DNA of 55,353 bases from Candidatus Doudnabacteria bacterium (GCA_016218585.1 JACRDK010000020.1:1-55353); one strand, 5' to 3'; shown: positions 33,068 through 41,163, counted from the stretch's first letter. Made by a program: numbers and translations. Notes: generated by a model not told the origin, from the letters alone.

Positions 33068-33333
33068 TGAACGAACAAGAAATTATTGAACAGTTAAAAT
33101 CAGAGGGCTTTAATGAAGTTGAAGTTTATGAAGATAAACCAAATTTTGAATATGCGGAGCACACTCATGAAAAAGCCGGAATTCATGTTATTTTGCGGGG
33201 CGAAATGACATTAACGGAAAAATCCGGCAGCAAGACTTATAAAGCCGGGGAGACAATAAATATTCCTTCCGGTACGGCGCATTCGGCAAAAATGGGTCCG
33301 GACGGCTGCAGATATGCGGTTGGAGAAAAGTAA
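33067..33333 (+). CDS. small cupin-domain protein
   Basis: 88 residues with one cupin fold: YAEHTHEKAGIHVILRGEM (metal His pair and Glu position) and GETINIPSGTAHSAKMG (second His). Starts with the last base of the preceding gene's stop. Substrate unknown. Confidence 0.82.
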   Translation: MNEQEIIEQLKSEGFNEVEVYEDKPNFEYAEHTHEKAGIHVILRGEMTLTEKSGSKTYKAGETINIPSGTAHSAKMGPDGCRYAVGEK

Positions 33334-33347
33334 TCTACTTTTAATTT

Positions 33348-34226
33348 ATGAAAAAAATAGCCATAGCAGTTTTAATAATTTTATTAGCCGGTTTGGGCTG
33401 GTATTTTAGGAAAGATTTGCTGGGACTGGCAAACCGAAATTTATTGGCCATAAAAACCGACATAAAAAACAGCGGCATTATAAATAAAGTGGAAGAATCG
33501 GTTGGCCAGGTTTCCACTCCAACGCCGTTGGTAAGTTCGCGGCAAGGCTCTGGTTCCGAGTTGAGCATTTCCGGAGTTATTAGCTGGACTAATACGCAAA
33601 GAAAACAAAACGGTTCCTTAGCCCCTTTGGCGGAAAATAAAAAGTTAGACGCAGCCGCTAAAGCAAAATTGGAAGATATGTTTAAGCAACAGTATTTTGA
33701 GCACGAATCGCCGCAAGGCGCGGGTCCGGCGGATTTAGCCAAAGCAGCCGGATATGTTTATATTGCCATTGGAGAAAATTTGGCCTTGGGAAATTTTGAT
33801 AACGACAAGACGTTGGTGCAGGATTGGATGGACAGCCCCGGACACCGGGCAAATATTTTAAACAGCAAGTACGAAGAAATTGGGGTAGCGGTAGGCGAGG
33901 GGAATTATCAGGGAAAAAAGGTTTGGCTGGCGGTGCAGGAATTTGGTCGTCCGGCTTCAAGCTGCCCAAGCGTTGATTCTAGTTTGAAAACGGAAATGTC
34001 CAGCCTGCAAAAAGAAATAGACCAAATGGAAACTTCCATGACGGCTCTAAAAGCAGATATCGACTCGAGCAGCCCAAAAACCCAAAGCGAAGTTGACGCC
34101 TATAATGCCAAAGTCGCGAGTTATAACAGCCAGGTAAAAATTTATAATAACAAAGTTGATACTTTAAAGTCTTTAACCGAACAGTATAACAGCCAGGTAA
34201 AAGCTTATAACGGATGTTTGGATTAG
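33348..34226 (+). CDS. secreted CAP-domain protein with C-terminal coiled coil
   Basis: 292 residues. Membrane anchor near 3-17, a linker, and a CAP/SCP domain (about 78-205): NTQRKQNGSLAPL, FEHESPQGAGPADLAKAAGY, GENLALG, WMDSPGHRANILN, and the strand WLAVQEFG. The conserved His and Glu of the CAP cavity are present. The last ~75 residues (SSLQKEIDQMETSMTALKAD ... YNSQVKAYN) form a coiled coil. Extracellular role unknown. Confidence 0.85.
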   Translation: MKKIAIAVLIILLAGLGWYFRKDLLGLANRNLLAIKTDIKNSGIINKVEESVGQVSTPTPLVSSRQGSGSELSISGVISWTNTQRKQNGSLAPLAENKKLDAAAKAKLEDMFKQQYFEHESPQGAGPADLAKAAGYVYIAIGENLALGNFDNDKTLVQDWMDSPGHRANILNSKYEEIGVAVGEGNYQGKKVWLAVQEFGRPASSCPSVDSSLKTEMSSLQKEIDQMETSMTALKADIDSSSPKTQSEVDAYNAKVASYNSQVKIYNNKVDTLKSLTEQYNSQVKAYNGCLD

Positions 34227-34335
34227 GCCCTGAATTTTGGTATAATTAAGTCGTATAAAAATTAAAATCAATGAGCTGCGTTAATAGCCGTTTACGGCTG
34301 ATAACAAGGTTAATATTAATACGAAAGGAACCATT
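34227..34335 (+). promoter_or_regulatory. promoter and leader of the polymer-forming protein gene
   Basis: TTTTGGTATAATTAAG (about 34236-34251) gives a TATAAT-type -10. The leader contains a small hairpin AGCCGTTTACGGCT (about 34286-34299) and AAAGGAA as SD, 10 bases before the ATG. Confidence 0.5.
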
Positions 34336-35493
34336 ATGACTGCTTCTAATGGGGTAAAATTTAAGAAAATTTTTGCCGGTTTCGGGCTGGTTGCTTTTTT
34401 GGGTTTGGTGGCAACGCCGGCGTTTGCCGCGGAGCTTTTGGCTCCGGATAAAGCCTCAGGCAATGTGGTGGTCGGTTCCCAGCAAACTTTAAAAAATGTT
34501 TATACTTCGGGCGGCAACATAACAATGAATGGAACTATTAACGGCGATTTAACCGTAGCCGGAGGAACAATTACTCTTGCCGGAAAAGTTGAAAATGAAG
34601 TTCTTGCCGCAGGAGGCAATTTGTATTTAAGCGCTCCAACCGGTTCCCATATTCGCGCCGCAGGAGGCAACATTACCGTCGGCGCTCCGGTGGGCGGAGA
34701 TTTGGTGCTTTTAGGGGGAACAGTAAATATTACCGACAAAGCTTCTGTTGCCGGCGACCTGTTAGTCTTAGGCGGCACAGTAGTTGTGGATGCTCCGATT
34801 GCCGGAAGCGTTAGAATTCTTGGCGGCAGCGTAACTATTAACAATAAAGTTTCGGGAAACATTTATGTACAGGCATCGCAAGGTTTAACCTTTGGTCCGC
34901 AAAGCGAAGCCTTGGGCAGCATTGAATATAAAGGAGCTAACCAGGCGCAAGTTTCTCCAACCGCCAAAGTCGGCGCTATTCAGTTTACGCAAATGGAGAA
35001 GAAGAATTTTCAGCGTACAATGAAAGGCCTGCTGACTATTGGCTTCTTAATTAAATTATTGGCCTGGTTTATTGCTGGTATGGTGGTTGTAAGATTAATG
35101 AAAAATTCCGTTCACGGCTTAGTAACTGAATTCCGCTCAAAGCCCTGGTCAAATTTGGGTTTTGGCTTGGTGGTTTCCATTGTTACCCCAATTACCGTAA
35201 TTTTATTGTTAATTACTTTTGTCGGTTATTACTTAGGCTTCCTGCTCGGGGCTGCATATTTGTTATTTATGTTGTTGGCCGGGCTGCTCGCTTCCGTTGT
35301 CACCGGTTATTATTTGTTGGCCTTTATGAACAAGCCGGGAGAAACTCCGTCTGACTGGCAAGCTGTATTAATTGGCGTGGTGGTTTGGTCAATTTTAGGT
35401 TTGATTCCGGTTTTAGGCTGGTTGGTTATGTGCCTGATTTGTCTGATGACAATGGGAATTTTAGCCAAAGCCTTGAAAGCCAAGCTAAATTAA
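34336..35493 (+). CDS. polymer-forming (bactofilin-like) repeat protein with C-terminal TM domain
   Basis: 385 residues. Signal peptide (about 1-32, PAFA), then about 12 short beta-helix turns (residues 45-200) with repeats such as GGNITMNGTINGDLTVAGGTI, GGNLYLSAP, GGDLVLLGGTVNI, typical of polymer-forming cytoskeletal folds. Three to four transmembrane segments follow (about 230-250, 272-298, 300-326, 350-383). Extracytoplasmic beta-helix on a membrane base; possibly a surface layer scaffold. Confidence 0.75.
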   Translation: MTASNGVKFKKIFAGFGLVAFLGLVATPAFAAELLAPDKASGNVVVGSQQTLKNVYTSGGNITMNGTINGDLTVAGGTITLAGKVENEVLAAGGNLYLSAPTGSHIRAAGGNITVGAPVGGDLVLLGGTVNITDKASVAGDLLVLGGTVVVDAPIAGSVRILGGSVTINNKVSGNIYVQASQGLTFGPQSEALGSIEYKGANQAQVSPTAKVGAIQFTQMEKKNFQRTMKGLLTIGFLIKLLAWFIAGMVVVRLMKNSVHGLVTEFRSKPWSNLGFGLVVSIVTPITVILLLITFVGYYLGFLLGAAYLLFMLLAGLLASVVTGYYLLAFMNKPGETPSDWQAVLIGVVVWSILGLIPVLGWLVMCLICLMTMGILAKALKAKLN

Positions 35494-35578
35494 TTTATTA
35501 TTAGTTAACGACGCAATGTTGGAGCCGTATATTTTAATACGGATTCCTTACTGAATATTAATTTGAAAAAGGATTACT

Positions 35579-35857
35579 ATGGGTTTAATGGATAAGTTAA
35601 AAGATATAAACGAAATGCGAAAACAAGCTAAGGTTATGGAAACCTTGCTTGCCGGGGAGACTGTTTCCGGAAAATCATCCGGCGGAAAAATAGTTTTGAC
35701 TATAGACGGAAATCAAAATGTAAAAAGCGTGGAAGTGGCTCCGGAAATTGCCGGCGACAAGGCCGAAGTGGCCCGCCATATCCGCTCCGCTCTGGAAGAT
35801 TTGTTCAAACAGCACAGAAAAATGCTGCAGAGCAAATTTGGAAGCATGATGCAGTAG
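35579..35857 (+). CDS. YbaB/EbfC-family nucleoid-associated protein
   Basis: 92 residues, close to the family length. MDKLKDINEMRKQAKVMETLLAGE helix, KSSGGKIVLTIDGNQNVKSVEV strands, and a C-terminal helix ALEDLFKQHRKMLQSK. DNA-binding dimer that often accompanies recR/dnaX, absent here. AAAAGGA lies 6 bases before the ATG. Confidence 0.85.
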   Translation: MGLMDKLKDINEMRKQAKVMETLLAGETVSGKSSGGKIVLTIDGNQNVKSVEVAPEIAGDKAEVARHIRSALEDLFKQHRKMLQSKFGSMMQ

Positions 35858-35867
35858 ACTAGAATTT

Positions 35868-35940
35868 AGATGTAGGAATTATGAATTAAGGAACTTTGTT
35901 AAAGGCTTAATTCTAAATTCACAATTCATAATTCAAAAAT
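35868..35940. repeat. AT-rich inverted repeat spacer
   Basis: GGAATTATGAATTAAGG at the left and TTAATTC...CAATTCATAATTC at the right are complementary in part, forming a loose hairpin of GAATTA units. The same class as 37563-37660. Confidence 0.5.
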
Positions 35941-35945
35941 AAAAT

Positions 35946-36872
35946 ATGGTAAAAAAATATTTACTAATAACAATTTTATGTTTGTCGTTGTCCGGCCCAA
36001 GTGTGGCTAGCGCATTATTTATGCCTGCCAATGGCAGCGAGTTGGCGGATATGTCCGGCGTAAGCGCTAAGGCTTATGTGGTTATTAACACGGAAACCGG
36101 CGAAGTGCTGGCGGCAAAAAATCAGGCAATGCCGCGCGTGCCGGCTTCGCTAACCAAACTTGTTACCGCTTTGGTGGTTTTGGACACCAAGCCAAAGTTA
36201 ACTAAAGTCGTCACAATGACCGCGGCAGATCAGGTTGCCGGCAGTTGCGGCAAGGGTGGAGCCTGCATTAAGTCTAAAGCCGGGGTTAAATTCACGGTGG
36301 ACGGTTTATTCCACGCCTTATTGCTTCCTTCGGCAAACAACGCGGCCAATGCCTTAGCCAGAAGCACCGGCTTATCCGCGGAACAGTTTGCACAAAAAAT
36401 GAATGCCAAAGCGGCGGAACTCGGCGCAACCAACTCAAAGTTTTATGAACCGACGGGACTGGACCCAAACAATATAATTACAGCCGAAGATTACGCTAAA
36501 ATTCTTACTGCAGCTTTTAAAAATAGTTATTTAACAAAAGTTGCCGCACAGCAAAAATTCACTTTGCGTTCCAGTAATAACAAAGCTTATACTCAAACCA
36601 TAAAAAATACCGACAAGCTGCTAGCGGATGAAGACATAGATATTTTAGGATCAAAGACCGGTTATTTAAATGAATCGCAATATAATTTTGCCGCAATGGC
36701 CACTTACCATAACGGGCCAAAATTGGCTATTGTGGTTTTAGGCGAAGATCATTTATATTCCGCTTTCGCGGAAACTAAAATTTTAGCCAGCCTGGCGGAA
36801 GAAGCCCAAATGCTGGCAATGTTAAATGGTTCCGGGCTGGTGCTTGGAGCCAATACCGGAAATATTAAATAA
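35946..36872 (+). CDS. D-alanyl-D-alanine carboxypeptidase (S11/PBP5-like)
   Basis: 308 residues. Signal peptide (about 1-21). Catalytic motifs: SLTK (ASLTKLVTAL, about 61-70), SAN (PSANNAANAL, about 120-129), KTG (SKTGYLNES, about 238-246). Trims the terminal D-Ala of peptidoglycan stems. No C-terminal amphipathic anchor is obvious. 15 bases before the DsbA-like gene. Confidence 0.92.
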   Translation: MVKKYLLITILCLSLSGPSVASALFMPANGSELADMSGVSAKAYVVINTETGEVLAAKNQAMPRVPASLTKLVTALVVLDTKPKLTKVVTMTAADQVAGSCGKGGACIKSKAGVKFTVDGLFHALLLPSANNAANALARSTGLSAEQFAQKMNAKAAELGATNSKFYEPTGLDPNNIITAEDYAKILTAAFKNSYLTKVAAQQKFTLRSSNNKAYTQTIKNTDKLLADEDIDILGSKTGYLNESQYNFAAMATYHNGPKLAIVVLGEDHLYSAFAETKILASLAEEAQMLAMLNGSGLVLGANTGNIK

Positions 36873-36887
36873 TTAAATTTTTAAAGA

Positions 36888-37562
36888 ATGAAAAAGATTA
36901 TTACAATAAGTGTTGTAGTTTTACTGGCTTTGGGTTTTGGTTTCTTTTTGTTTAAAATTTCCCCTCAGGAACAACAGCAGACGCAAAACGCCACGTCTGA
37001 TTTCGATCTTTCCGCGGTCAAAGCCGCCACAGAGCCAAGGGCTCTGAGCGTGGATGATCATATTCAGGGAAAGCCGGATGCAAAAAATGTTCTTATTGCC
37101 TATGAAGATTTTCAGTGTCCGTCTTGCGCCGCCACAGCCGATATGCTAAAGCAAATACCAACAGAATTTACAGATACCAAATTTGTCTTCCGCTATTTTC
37201 CGCTTTATCAAATCCACAAAAATGCGGTGGTTTCAGCCTACGCGGCAGAAGCAGCCGGCGCTCAAAATAAATATTGGGAAATGCATGACTTGTTGTTTAA
37301 GAACCAGAACTCCTGGGCGGAATTGGCAGACCCAACCGATTATTTTGTCCAGCTGGCTCAGCAGGCGGGAGTTTCTAACATAGATCAATTTAAGAGCGAT
37401 ATTGCCAACAAAAAATTTAAAGACCGCGTACAAAAAGATTTAGTCGATTCTTTAAGCCTAAATATTCCCGGTACTCCGACTTTCTTCTTTAACGGGCATC
37501 AGTTAAAAAATGACGACTTGGCCGGCCTAAAAAAGCAAGCCGAGCAGTATTATATTAAGTAG
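36888..37562 (+). CDS. DsbA-like thiol-disulfide oxidoreductase
   Basis: 224 residues. N-terminal membrane anchor (about 4-21), thioredoxin fold with active-site CPSC (EDFQCPSCAATADML, about 66-80), cis-Pro loop IPGTPTFFFNG (about 194-204). Likely forms disulfides in secreted proteins, fitting the Cys-containing envelope proteins in the window. Cotranscribed with the carboxypeptidase by spacing. Confidence 0.9.
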   Translation: MKKIITISVVVLLALGFGFFLFKISPQEQQQTQNATSDFDLSAVKAATEPRALSVDDHIQGKPDAKNVLIAYEDFQCPSCAATADMLKQIPTEFTDTKFVFRYFPLYQIHKNAVVSAYAAEAAGAQNKYWEMHDLLFKNQNSWAELADPTDYFVQLAQQAGVSNIDQFKSDIANKKFKDRVQKDLVDSLSLNIPGTPTFFFNGHQLKNDDLAGLKKQAEQYYIK

Positions 37563-37660
37563 AATTAAGAATAAGGAATTAAGAGTTAGGAATTAGGAAT
37601 ACAGAATTAAGAATTAAGGAAAATGCAGCAGCATAATTCTTAATTCAAAATACTTAATAC
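37563..37660. repeat. tandem GAATTAAGAATTAAGG-type AT-rich repeats
   Basis: At least six degenerate units of GAATTA(A/G)G(A/G) followed by the inverted TAATTCTTAATTC, so the region can fold back. Similar units at 23009-23027 and 35868-35940. Confidence 0.6.
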
Positions 37661-37669
37661 TATAACAAA

Positions 37670-38092
37670 ATGACTTGGGCAATATACGCAATCTTTTCCG
37701 CTTTCTTTGCTTCGTTGGTGGCAATCTTTGCCAAAATCGGCATTAAAGGAGTAAACAGCAATTTAGCCGTGGCGGTTCGCACGGTTATAATTGTGTTTTT
37801 TGCCTGGGGAATAGTTTTTGCCCAAGGTACGGCAGCGCAGGTAAAAGATTGGTCCAGGCATACATGGATATTTATAATTTTATCGGCTTTAGCCACAGGG
37901 CTTTCCTGGCTGTTTTATTACAAAGCCTTGCAAGTTGGCGAAGCCAGCAGGGTAGCGCCAATAGATAAATTGTCCGTGGCTTTAACAATTATTTTGGCTT
38001 TATTATTTTTGGGGGAAAAACCGGAACTGGGAAATATTTTGGGCGGGCTTCTTGTTACCGCCGGAATATTAGTAACGGTATTTGTAAAATAA
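37670..38092 (+). CDS. half-size EamA/DMT-family transporter
   Basis: 140 residues with about five hydrophobic segments and the EamA signature in WLFYYKALQVGEASRVAPIDKLSVALTIILALLFLGEKP (split over residues 84-123). Full-length EamA proteins are two such units; one unit would dimerise, as in SMR-like transporters. Substrate unknown. Confidence 0.85.
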   Translation: MTWAIYAIFSAFFASLVAIFAKIGIKGVNSNLAVAVRTVIIVFFAWGIVFAQGTAAQVKDWSRHTWIFIILSALATGLSWLFYYKALQVGEASRVAPIDKLSVALTIILALLFLGEKPELGNILGGLLVTAGILVTVFVK

Positions 38093-38136
38093 AAAAGCCC
38101 CTGCCTAGCCCCGACTTATCGGGATTCGGCAGGGGA
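38093..38136 (-). terminator. terminator of the minus-strand orphan unit
   Basis: Outer stem GCCCCTGCC/GGCAGGGG and inner CCCGA-CTTA-TCGGG. T run on the minus side (38091-38096). It lies immediately after the EamA stop. Confidence 0.8.
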
Positions 38137-38162
38137 CCGCGTAGTGGGCACAGCGGAGAAAT

Positions 38163-38429
38163 TTATTTGAGGGTGTCCCAAAAGCGCAGGACGATCCTTT
38201 TTGGAAGGGCTTGGGTGCGGCGGTGCATGTACAGCGCAATCCTCGGGTTTAACCCCTGGATCGCGATCCTTTCCCCACCATAAGGTGTGAATGTCGTGAC
38301 GGCCACCACCTTCCCTCTGTGGTAGTGGACAATGCCACTGTCGTGGTGAAATCTTACATCGCGCTCTGCGGCTGTAGACAGAGCCGCAAAAACCAACACC
38401 AAAAATGCAACAAGTGTTGCAATCCTCAT
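38163..38429 (-). CDS. secreted orphan protein in a strong-SD unit
   Basis: 88 residues. Signal peptide (about 1-21, ending STAAE), then a basic, His- and Arg-rich mature domain (FHHDSGIVHYHRGKVV, LYMHRRTQALPKR). AGGAGGGA SD 4 bases before ATG at 38429 and a perfect promoter (38458-38486). GC-rich codon use next to AT-rich native genes. No known family. Confidence 0.75.
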   Translation of the reverse strand: MRIATLVAFLVLVFAALSTAAERDVRFHHDSGIVHYHRGKVVAVTTFTPYGGERIAIQGLNPRIALYMHRRTQALPKRIVLRFWDTLK

Positions 38430-38457
38430 CAGTCCCTCCTGCAGGGGATTTTAGTAA

Positions 38458-38486
38458 ATAGTAAAGGAAAAAGGTTTTACTGTCAA
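38458..38486 (-). promoter_or_regulatory. consensus sigma-70 promoter
   Basis: Minus strand TTGACA, 17-bp spacer, TACTAT, upstream of the secreted orphan unit. Confidence 0.85.
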
Positions 38487-38528
38487 AGCCTTGTTTTGGG
38501 TTAACTTTTATGATAAAATAATCCGGCT

Positions 38529-39803
38529 ATGAAAAAGCCGCAAGCTAAAAAAACTAAAAAAGTGCTAATCGCTCGCAACCCTCTCTCCCGCTCGCTTCGC
38601 TCGGGATCTCTCCCCCAAAAAGGGGAGAGTAGAAAAGTGCTAATCGCTCTATCCGGAGGAATAGATAGCGCGGTTTCGGCGTACCTTTTAATAAAACAGG
38701 GTTATCAAGTAGAAGCCGCTTTTATGAAAAATTGGTCGTCTACGGCCGGACTTTTAAAAAACGAATGTCCCTGGCTGGCGGACCGCCAGGAGGCTTTGCG
38801 CGTGGCCGCGTTTTTGCGAATAAAGTTGCACACTCTGGATTTTGAAAAGCAATACCAGGACACGGTAATGAAATATTTTTTTACCGAATACAAAGCGGGC
38901 CGCACCCCAAACCCGGACGTAATGTGCAATAAAGAAATTAAATTTAAACTGCTCTATAACTGGGCAATGAAAAATGGTTTTGATTATTTAGCCACCGGGC
39001 ATTATGCGCAAACTAGAATTAAGAATCAGGAATTACCTGCCCGCCATTTGCTGGAGCATCAGGCGACTGCAGGCGGGAGAATTAAGGGGAACAAGGCCTC
39101 AACCCTCAACCCTCAACCCTCTGCGCTACTGCGAAGCAAAGATGAATTTAAAGACCAAACTTACTTTATTTACAATATAAAATCCGAGCAGCTGCCCCAT
39201 ATTCTTTTTCCAATTGGCGGAATGAAAAAAACCGCGGTAAAAAAATTAGCGGATAAATTGCATTTGCCAAATGCCGGGCGAAAAGAATCAATGGGTTTGT
39301 GTTTTGTTGGAAAAATCAGGTTAAATGAATTTTTGGGCCAGAAGCTAAAACCTAAAATGGGCAAAATAGTTGACCAGGACGGACAAATTTTAGGCCACCA
39401 TGAAGGGTTGCAGCAGTTTACTATTGGGCAGAGGCAGGGGATTAAAGTCGGCGCTAATGGGCCTTATTTTGTGTTTAAAAAGGACTTAAAGGCTAACACC
39501 CTCTATGTAACCAACAATCCGGCAGATGAACGTCTTTTTGTAAAAGAAATCCAGCTTCACTCATTAAATTGGATTTCTCCGCACTATAATCTGGAATCTA
39601 AAATCCCTGCCTACCGGACAGGCAGGTATAATCTAACCGGCCGCTACAGACACCAAGGAGAGCTAGTTCCTCTTACTATTAGCAAAATAAAAAAAGATTT
39701 ATACCGCGTGGTATTTAACAAGCCGCAAAAAGCCGTGGCTTCCGGACAAAGCCTGGTTTTATATAAAGGAAAAGAGTGCGTGGGCGGGGGAGTAATTGTT
39801 TAA
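38529..39803 (+). CDS. mnmA: tRNA-specific 2-thiouridylase MnmA carrying in-frame repeat insertions
   Basis: 424 residues, longer than the usual ~360. Thiolates U34 of tRNA. The PP-loop is ALSGGIDSAVSAYLL (about 39-53); MCNKEIKF with the first catalytic Cys (about 136-143), ATGHYAQ, the second catalytic Cys in ESMGLCFVGK (about 255-264), and a C-terminal barrel (GQSLVLYKGKECVGGG) are intact. Three insertions by palindromic repeats keep the frame: 38575-38649, about 39020-39120, and 39603-39628. They fall at the N-terminus and in loops. Confidence 0.92.
   Translation: MKKPQAKKTKKVLIARNPLSRSLRSGSLPQKGESRKVLIALSGGIDSAVSAYLLIKQGYQVEAAFMKNWSSTAGLLKNECPWLADRQEALRVAAFLRIKLHTLDFEKQYQDTVMKYFFTEYKAGRTPNPDVMCNKEIKFKLLYNWAMKNGFDYLATGHYAQTRIKNQELPARHLLEHQATAGGRIKGNKASTLNPQPSALLRSKDEFKDQTYFIYNIKSEQLPHILFPIGGMKKTAVKKLADKLHLPNAGRKESMGLCFVGKIRLNEFLGQKLKPKMGKIVDQDGQILGHHEGLQQFTIGQRQGIKVGANGPYFVFKKDLKANTLYVTNNPADERLFVKEIQLHSLNWISPHYNLESKIPAYRTGRYNLTGRYRHQGELVPLTISKIKKDLYRVVFNKPQKAVASGQSLVLYKGKECVGGGVIV
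38558..38649 (+). repeat. palindromic element inserted in mnmA with 17-bp duplication
   Basis: AAAAGTGCTAATCGCTC occurs at 38558-38574 and again at 38633-38649. Between them are 58 bases with palindromes (CCCGCTCGCTTCGCTCGGG and CTCTCCCCC...GGGGAGAG). The 75-bp period keeps the reading frame and duplicates the residues KVLIA. This is the signature of an insertion with target duplication. Confidence 0.8.
39020..39121 (+). repeat. second repeat insertion inside mnmA
   Basis: Encodes about 35 residues not expected in MnmA between ATGHYAQ and the KDQTYF motif. Holds a foldable CCTGCCCGCC...GCAGGCGGG pair and three tandem CAACCCT units (about 39099-39119). Boundaries approximate. Confidence 0.65.
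39603..39632 (+). repeat. third palindrome insertion in mnmA
   Basis: CCTGCCT-ACCGGAC-AGGCAGG hairpin, encoding PAYRTGR in the C-terminal domain. Same class as 23028-23058. Confidence 0.65.
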
Positions 39804-39808
39804 AAGTT

Positions 39809-39817
39809 TATCCACAG
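39809..39817 (+). promoter_or_regulatory. isolated DnaA-box-like sequence
   Basis: Perfect TTATCCACA. A second perfect copy in reverse lies at 22987-22995. Without a cluster or dnaA nearby, this does not indicate an origin. Confidence 0.25.
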
Positions 39818-39834
39818 GCAAAAAGTTTTTAAAC

Positions 39835-39863
39835 TTGACAAAACTGCTTGAAAAGAGTATAGT
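39835..39863 (+). promoter_or_regulatory. consensus sigma-70 promoter of secreted protein gene
   Basis: TTGACA, 17-bp spacer, TATAGT, 47 bases before the ATG at 39911. Confidence 0.85.
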
Positions 39864-39910
39864 AATAAGCTATATTAATAATAGCTATTAAATAAATTAA
39901 AGCAATTATT

Positions 39911-40444
39911 ATGAAAAAAGTTTTAGTGTTATTAGCAGCCTATGTCTTGATGGCGCCGATGGCTTTAGCCGCAGGGTCTTTAGGGACTTGGGAAAAATCT
40001 GTTACTGTGGGGCAGACTTTAACTGTTGCGCTTAACCCAAGCGCTTCCGCCAGATGGTTCTTGCCAAAACTCAGCATTACAAACCCTGAAGTTGCGGTTG
40101 TTAGCACTAAAGGAACCAGCTTGATTATTCAAGGTAAAAAAGTTGGAACAACCAGTTTTGAAGTTTGCACAGATTTATTTAACACCAACTGTCTTACGGT
40201 TAATGTTACTGTAAGCCCGGATGTTTTAGGTGCTTATACTTCCATAGTTCATCAGCCAGGCGCGTGGATTATAAATAACGGAACTGTTTACTATGTAGTT
40301 GCCGATGGAATAATTCCTGTCCCAACCTGGGAAATTTTTACCAGCAATACCGGCAGAGCGTCAATGCTGCAAGAGGCAAATTCTGAAGACTTAAAATTAC
40401 AGATGTTGCCGGCAATGACCTTAAAAGATTCTCGAGTTAAATAA
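39911..40444 (+). CDS. secreted two-domain protein, paralog 1
   Basis: 177 residues. Signal peptide (1-20, ending ALAA). N-terminal Ig-like beta domain (about 24-105: KSVTVGQTLTVALNPSASARWFLPKLSITNPEVAVV ... FEVCTDLFNTNCLTVNVTV, split) with a Cys pair likely bridged. A C-terminal motif GAWIINNGTVYYV...GIIPVPTWEIFTSN follows. Paralog of the next gene (same order, similar ends DSRVK/DSRVR). Likely a surface protein. Confidence 0.8.
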   Translation: MKKVLVLLAAYVLMAPMALAAGSLGTWEKSVTVGQTLTVALNPSASARWFLPKLSITNPEVAVVSTKGTSLIIQGKKVGTTSFEVCTDLFNTNCLTVNVTVSPDVLGAYTSIVHQPGAWIINNGTVYYVVADGIIPVPTWEIFTSNTGRASMLQEANSEDLKLQMLPAMTLKDSRVK

Positions 40445-40449
40445 TTTTA

Positions 40450-40484
40450 AATACCGCTCCGGTCAGCCGGGGCGGTATTTTTTT
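40450..40484 (+). terminator. intrinsic terminator
   Basis: Stem ATACCGC(TCC)GG / CCGGGGCGGTAT with T7. Confidence 0.85.
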
Positions 40485-40508
40485 ATTTAAGTGCTATAAA
40501 AGTAATAC

Positions 40509-40537
40509 TTGACTTTATTATAAATAATTGGTATAAT
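40509..40537 (+). promoter_or_regulatory. consensus sigma-70 promoter
   Basis: TTGACT, 17-bp spacer, TATAAT, 30 bases before the ATG at 40567. Confidence 0.85.
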
Positions 40538-40566
40538 AAATAGTTATAATAATTAAGCCATATTTT

Positions 40567-41115
40567 ATGTTAAAAAAGCTTTTATTTTATACCTTTTCAA
40601 GCTTATTATTGGCTGCGGCGCCAACATTGGCTTTAGCCGCGGGAACAATACAAACTGTTACCGAGACAATTGCTGTTGGCAAAACTCTGTCTGTTGGTTT
40701 AGGGCAAAGCCCGACCGGAAATTGGTATGTGCTAAGCAATGCTAATCCATCGGCGGCCAGTGCAGTGTTAGGCTTTAACACTGAGCCTTTGGTTTTAATA
40801 AGCGGCCAGTCCGCCGGATCATCCGAAATTAAAGTTTGTTCTGAACAATCGGCAATCAACTGCTTAGTTGTAAAAGTCGCCGTAAGCGGAAATGTCTTGG
40901 GAGCTAGCGTTTTTAACTCCCATGCAATTGGCTCCTGGGTTATTAGCGATGGAACTGTTTATTATGTTTCTTCCAACGGTTTAATTCCAATTCCCACCTG
41001 GGAAATTTTTCTCTCTAATGGCGGCAAACAAGCCGACATTACAGAAATAAATAATGGCGATATGCAGCTGCCGTTGCTGCCATTGATGTCAGCAGCCGAC
41101 AGCAGAGTAAGGTAG
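40567..41115 (+). CDS. secreted two-domain protein, paralog 2
   Basis: 182 residues, same architecture as the preceding gene: signal peptide (about 1-25), beta domain with the Cys pair VCSEQSAINCLVVKVAV, and the C-terminal motif GSWVISDGTVYYVSSNGLIPIPTWEIFLSN. Each paralog has its own promoter and terminator, so the two can be expressed independently. Function unknown; a fimbria- or adhesin-like surface role is possible. Confidence 0.8.
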   Translation: MLKKLLFYTFSSLLLAAAPTLALAAGTIQTVTETIAVGKTLSVGLGQSPTGNWYVLSNANPSAASAVLGFNTEPLVLISGQSAGSSEIKVCSEQSAINCLVVKVAVSGNVLGASVFNSHAIGSWVISDGTVYYVSSNGLIPIPTWEIFLSNGGKQADITEINNGDMQLPLLPLMSAADSRVR

Positions 41116-41126
41116 CTTTAATTTTC

Positions 41127-41163
41127 AAATCACCCGGTCTTTTTGCAAAAGCCGGGTGATTTT
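41127..41163 (+). terminator. intrinsic terminator
   Basis: Stem AATCACCCGG(TC) / CCGGGTGATT with T run. Confidence 0.85.

Noticed and set aside
39099-39121. telomere-like CAACCCT tandem repeats
   Set aside because: Only three units, inside mnmA as part of an in-frame insertion; no terminus.
22987-39817. replication origin suggested by two perfect DnaA boxes
   Set aside because: The boxes at 22987-22995 and 39809-39817 are isolated and 17 kb apart, with no box cluster, AT unwinding region or dnaA.
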